From: Deltaproteobacteria bacterium
Lineage (GTDB): Bacteria; Myxococcota_A; Polyangia; Palsa-1104; JAEUJZ01
Assembly (NCBI GenBank): GCA_017990795.1
Contig: JAGNNG010000108.1
Span: forward strand, 1 to 6,580
Reading direction: 5' to 3'
Length of the DNA stretch: 6,580 nt
This document shows positions 6,002 to 6,580 of this stretch, piece by piece. Position numbers and translations under genes: made by a program. The notes under the pieces were generated by a model. It was given only the letters and a program-made list of their open reading frames with translations. It was not told where the DNA came from and ran no database searches. Position 1 is the stretch's first letter, and the number at the start of each line of letters is the position of its first letter.

Positions 6002-6580
6002 CTAGAAAACGACGACCTTCTTCTTCTTTTTGCCTGGCTTTTTCCCCGTGGGCTTGTCGGTGCTCTTGTCGGGGTTCTTGTCGGTGTTTTTGGCCGCGGA
6101 GTCGCTCTTGGTGCCGTTTTTGTCACCAGGCGTCTTCTTGTCGCCGCTGCCATTTTTGGACGGGCCGGGGTTTTTGGGGTCCGGCGCCTTGTCGGGCTGC
6201 TCGGGGTCCTCGGTCTCGCCTTTTTTGGTCAGGCTGATAAGGACACCGCGCTCGCCATCGCTGGCGATCACCTCTTCAGAGTCCTCGTAGCCATCCTTGT
6301 GGATGACGACCGTGATCGAGCTGCCCTTTTTGATCTGCAAGATCAGCGGCGTCTGCCCGAGCATCTTGCCGTTGAGCATCACCTCGGCCTGGTCGGGATC
6401 GCTGCGTACGACCACGCGCTGCTTTCCGGGCAACAAAAGCAGCAGTAGCAGCAGCGCCAGCACCATGGCCATCACGCCTGCCCCGACCCGGACAATCAGC
6501 ACCCGCTGTGGGCCGGGCAACGCCATAAACTTCTGCCCTGCGCGCGAAGCCTGCGCTTTGACCCACAGCCCCTGTAGCAC
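6002..6580 (-). CDS. C-terminal part of a transmembrane PEGA-domain protein, probably a Ser/Thr protein kinase (5' end outside window)
   Basis: The frame is open from the right edge to a TAG at 6002-6004, leaving 192-193 residues (numbered from the edge). About 25 polar and basic residues lead into one membrane segment (about 27-51) that ends in eight consecutive Leu. A PEGA domain follows (about 55-120) with the hallmarks SDPDQAEVMLNG, GQTPL and HKDGYE; the eponymous PEGA tetrapeptide is PDQA here. The final 70 residues are low-complexity Lys, Asp, Pro, Gly, Asn and Thr, ending in KKKKKVVVF. In Myxococcota, a juxtamembrane stretch, single helix and PEGA domain very often form the C-terminal end of a Pkn-type Ser/Thr kinase, with PEGA outside the cytoplasm. 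The kinase domain itself would lie beyond the window and is inferred, not seen. The GTG at the very edge is unlikely to be the real start. Confidence 0.75.
   Translation of the reverse strand: MLQGLWVKAQASRAGQKFMALPGPQRVLIVRVGAGVMAMVLALLLLLLLLPGKQRVVVRSDPDQAEVMLNGKMLGQTPLILQIKKGSSITVVIHKDGYEDSEEVIASDGERGVLISLTKKGETEDPEQPDKAPDPKNPGPSKNGSGDKKTPGDKNGTKSDSAAKNTDKNPDKSTDKPTGKKPGKKKKKVVVF

Noticed and set aside
6030..6290. A plus-strand open frame with many Leu, Ser and Phe residues, resembling a membrane peptide
   Set aside because: It is the complement of the Lys/Pro/Asp-rich tail of the PEGA protein. Its hydrophobicity is a by-product of that codon composition.

Overview
The window is GC-rich, densely coding bacterial DNA and reads as a chromosomal segment of a Myxococcota-type (delta-proteobacterial) genome. 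That placement is inferred from gene content: a secreted CehA/McbA-type PHP metallohydrolase lipoprotein, a beta-propeller lipoprotein carrying a CxxCH motif and a Cys-rich tail, and the membrane plus PEGA end of what is probably a Ser/Thr kinase. No mobile element, integrase, CRISPR array or phage gene is visible.

Layout from left to right. (1) Positions 2-322, plus strand: the C-terminal end of an unrecognised protein with a long Ala/Pro-rich linker. (2) Positions 354-2279, minus strand, convergent with the first: a 641-residue lipoprotein with a bacterial Ig-like domain, a CxxCH motif and PD40/TolB-like repeats. It has a clear ribosome binding site and a plausible promoter. (3) Positions 2388-2505, minus strand: a tRNA-Pro(GGG) gene with a textbook intrinsic terminator directly behind it. 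(4) Positions 2506-2664: a 159-base spacer with a 12-bp GC-rich hairpin just past the stop codon of the next gene. (5) Positions 2665-5907, minus strand: a 1080-residue PHP-domain lipoprotein with the main metal-ligand motifs present. (6) Positions 5908-6001: a short spacer with a strong ribosome binding site. (7) Positions 6002-6580, minus strand: the C-terminal 193 codons of a transmembrane PEGA-domain protein that enters from the right edge.

Everything from 354 to 6580 is on the minus strand. The tRNA terminator separates the propeller gene from the genes upstream of it, so that gene is probably transcribed on its own. The PHP gene could be co-transcribed with the PEGA gene 94 bases upstream or have its own promoter. 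The three minus-strand proteins are all predicted to be in the cell envelope: two are exported lipoproteins and one is an inner-membrane protein with its PEGA domain probably outside the cytoplasm. No pathway joins them on sequence evidence alone. I see no convincing new multi-gene system here; the points worth following up are the domain combinations of the two lipoproteins, their long signal-peptide n-regions and some small regulatory structures.
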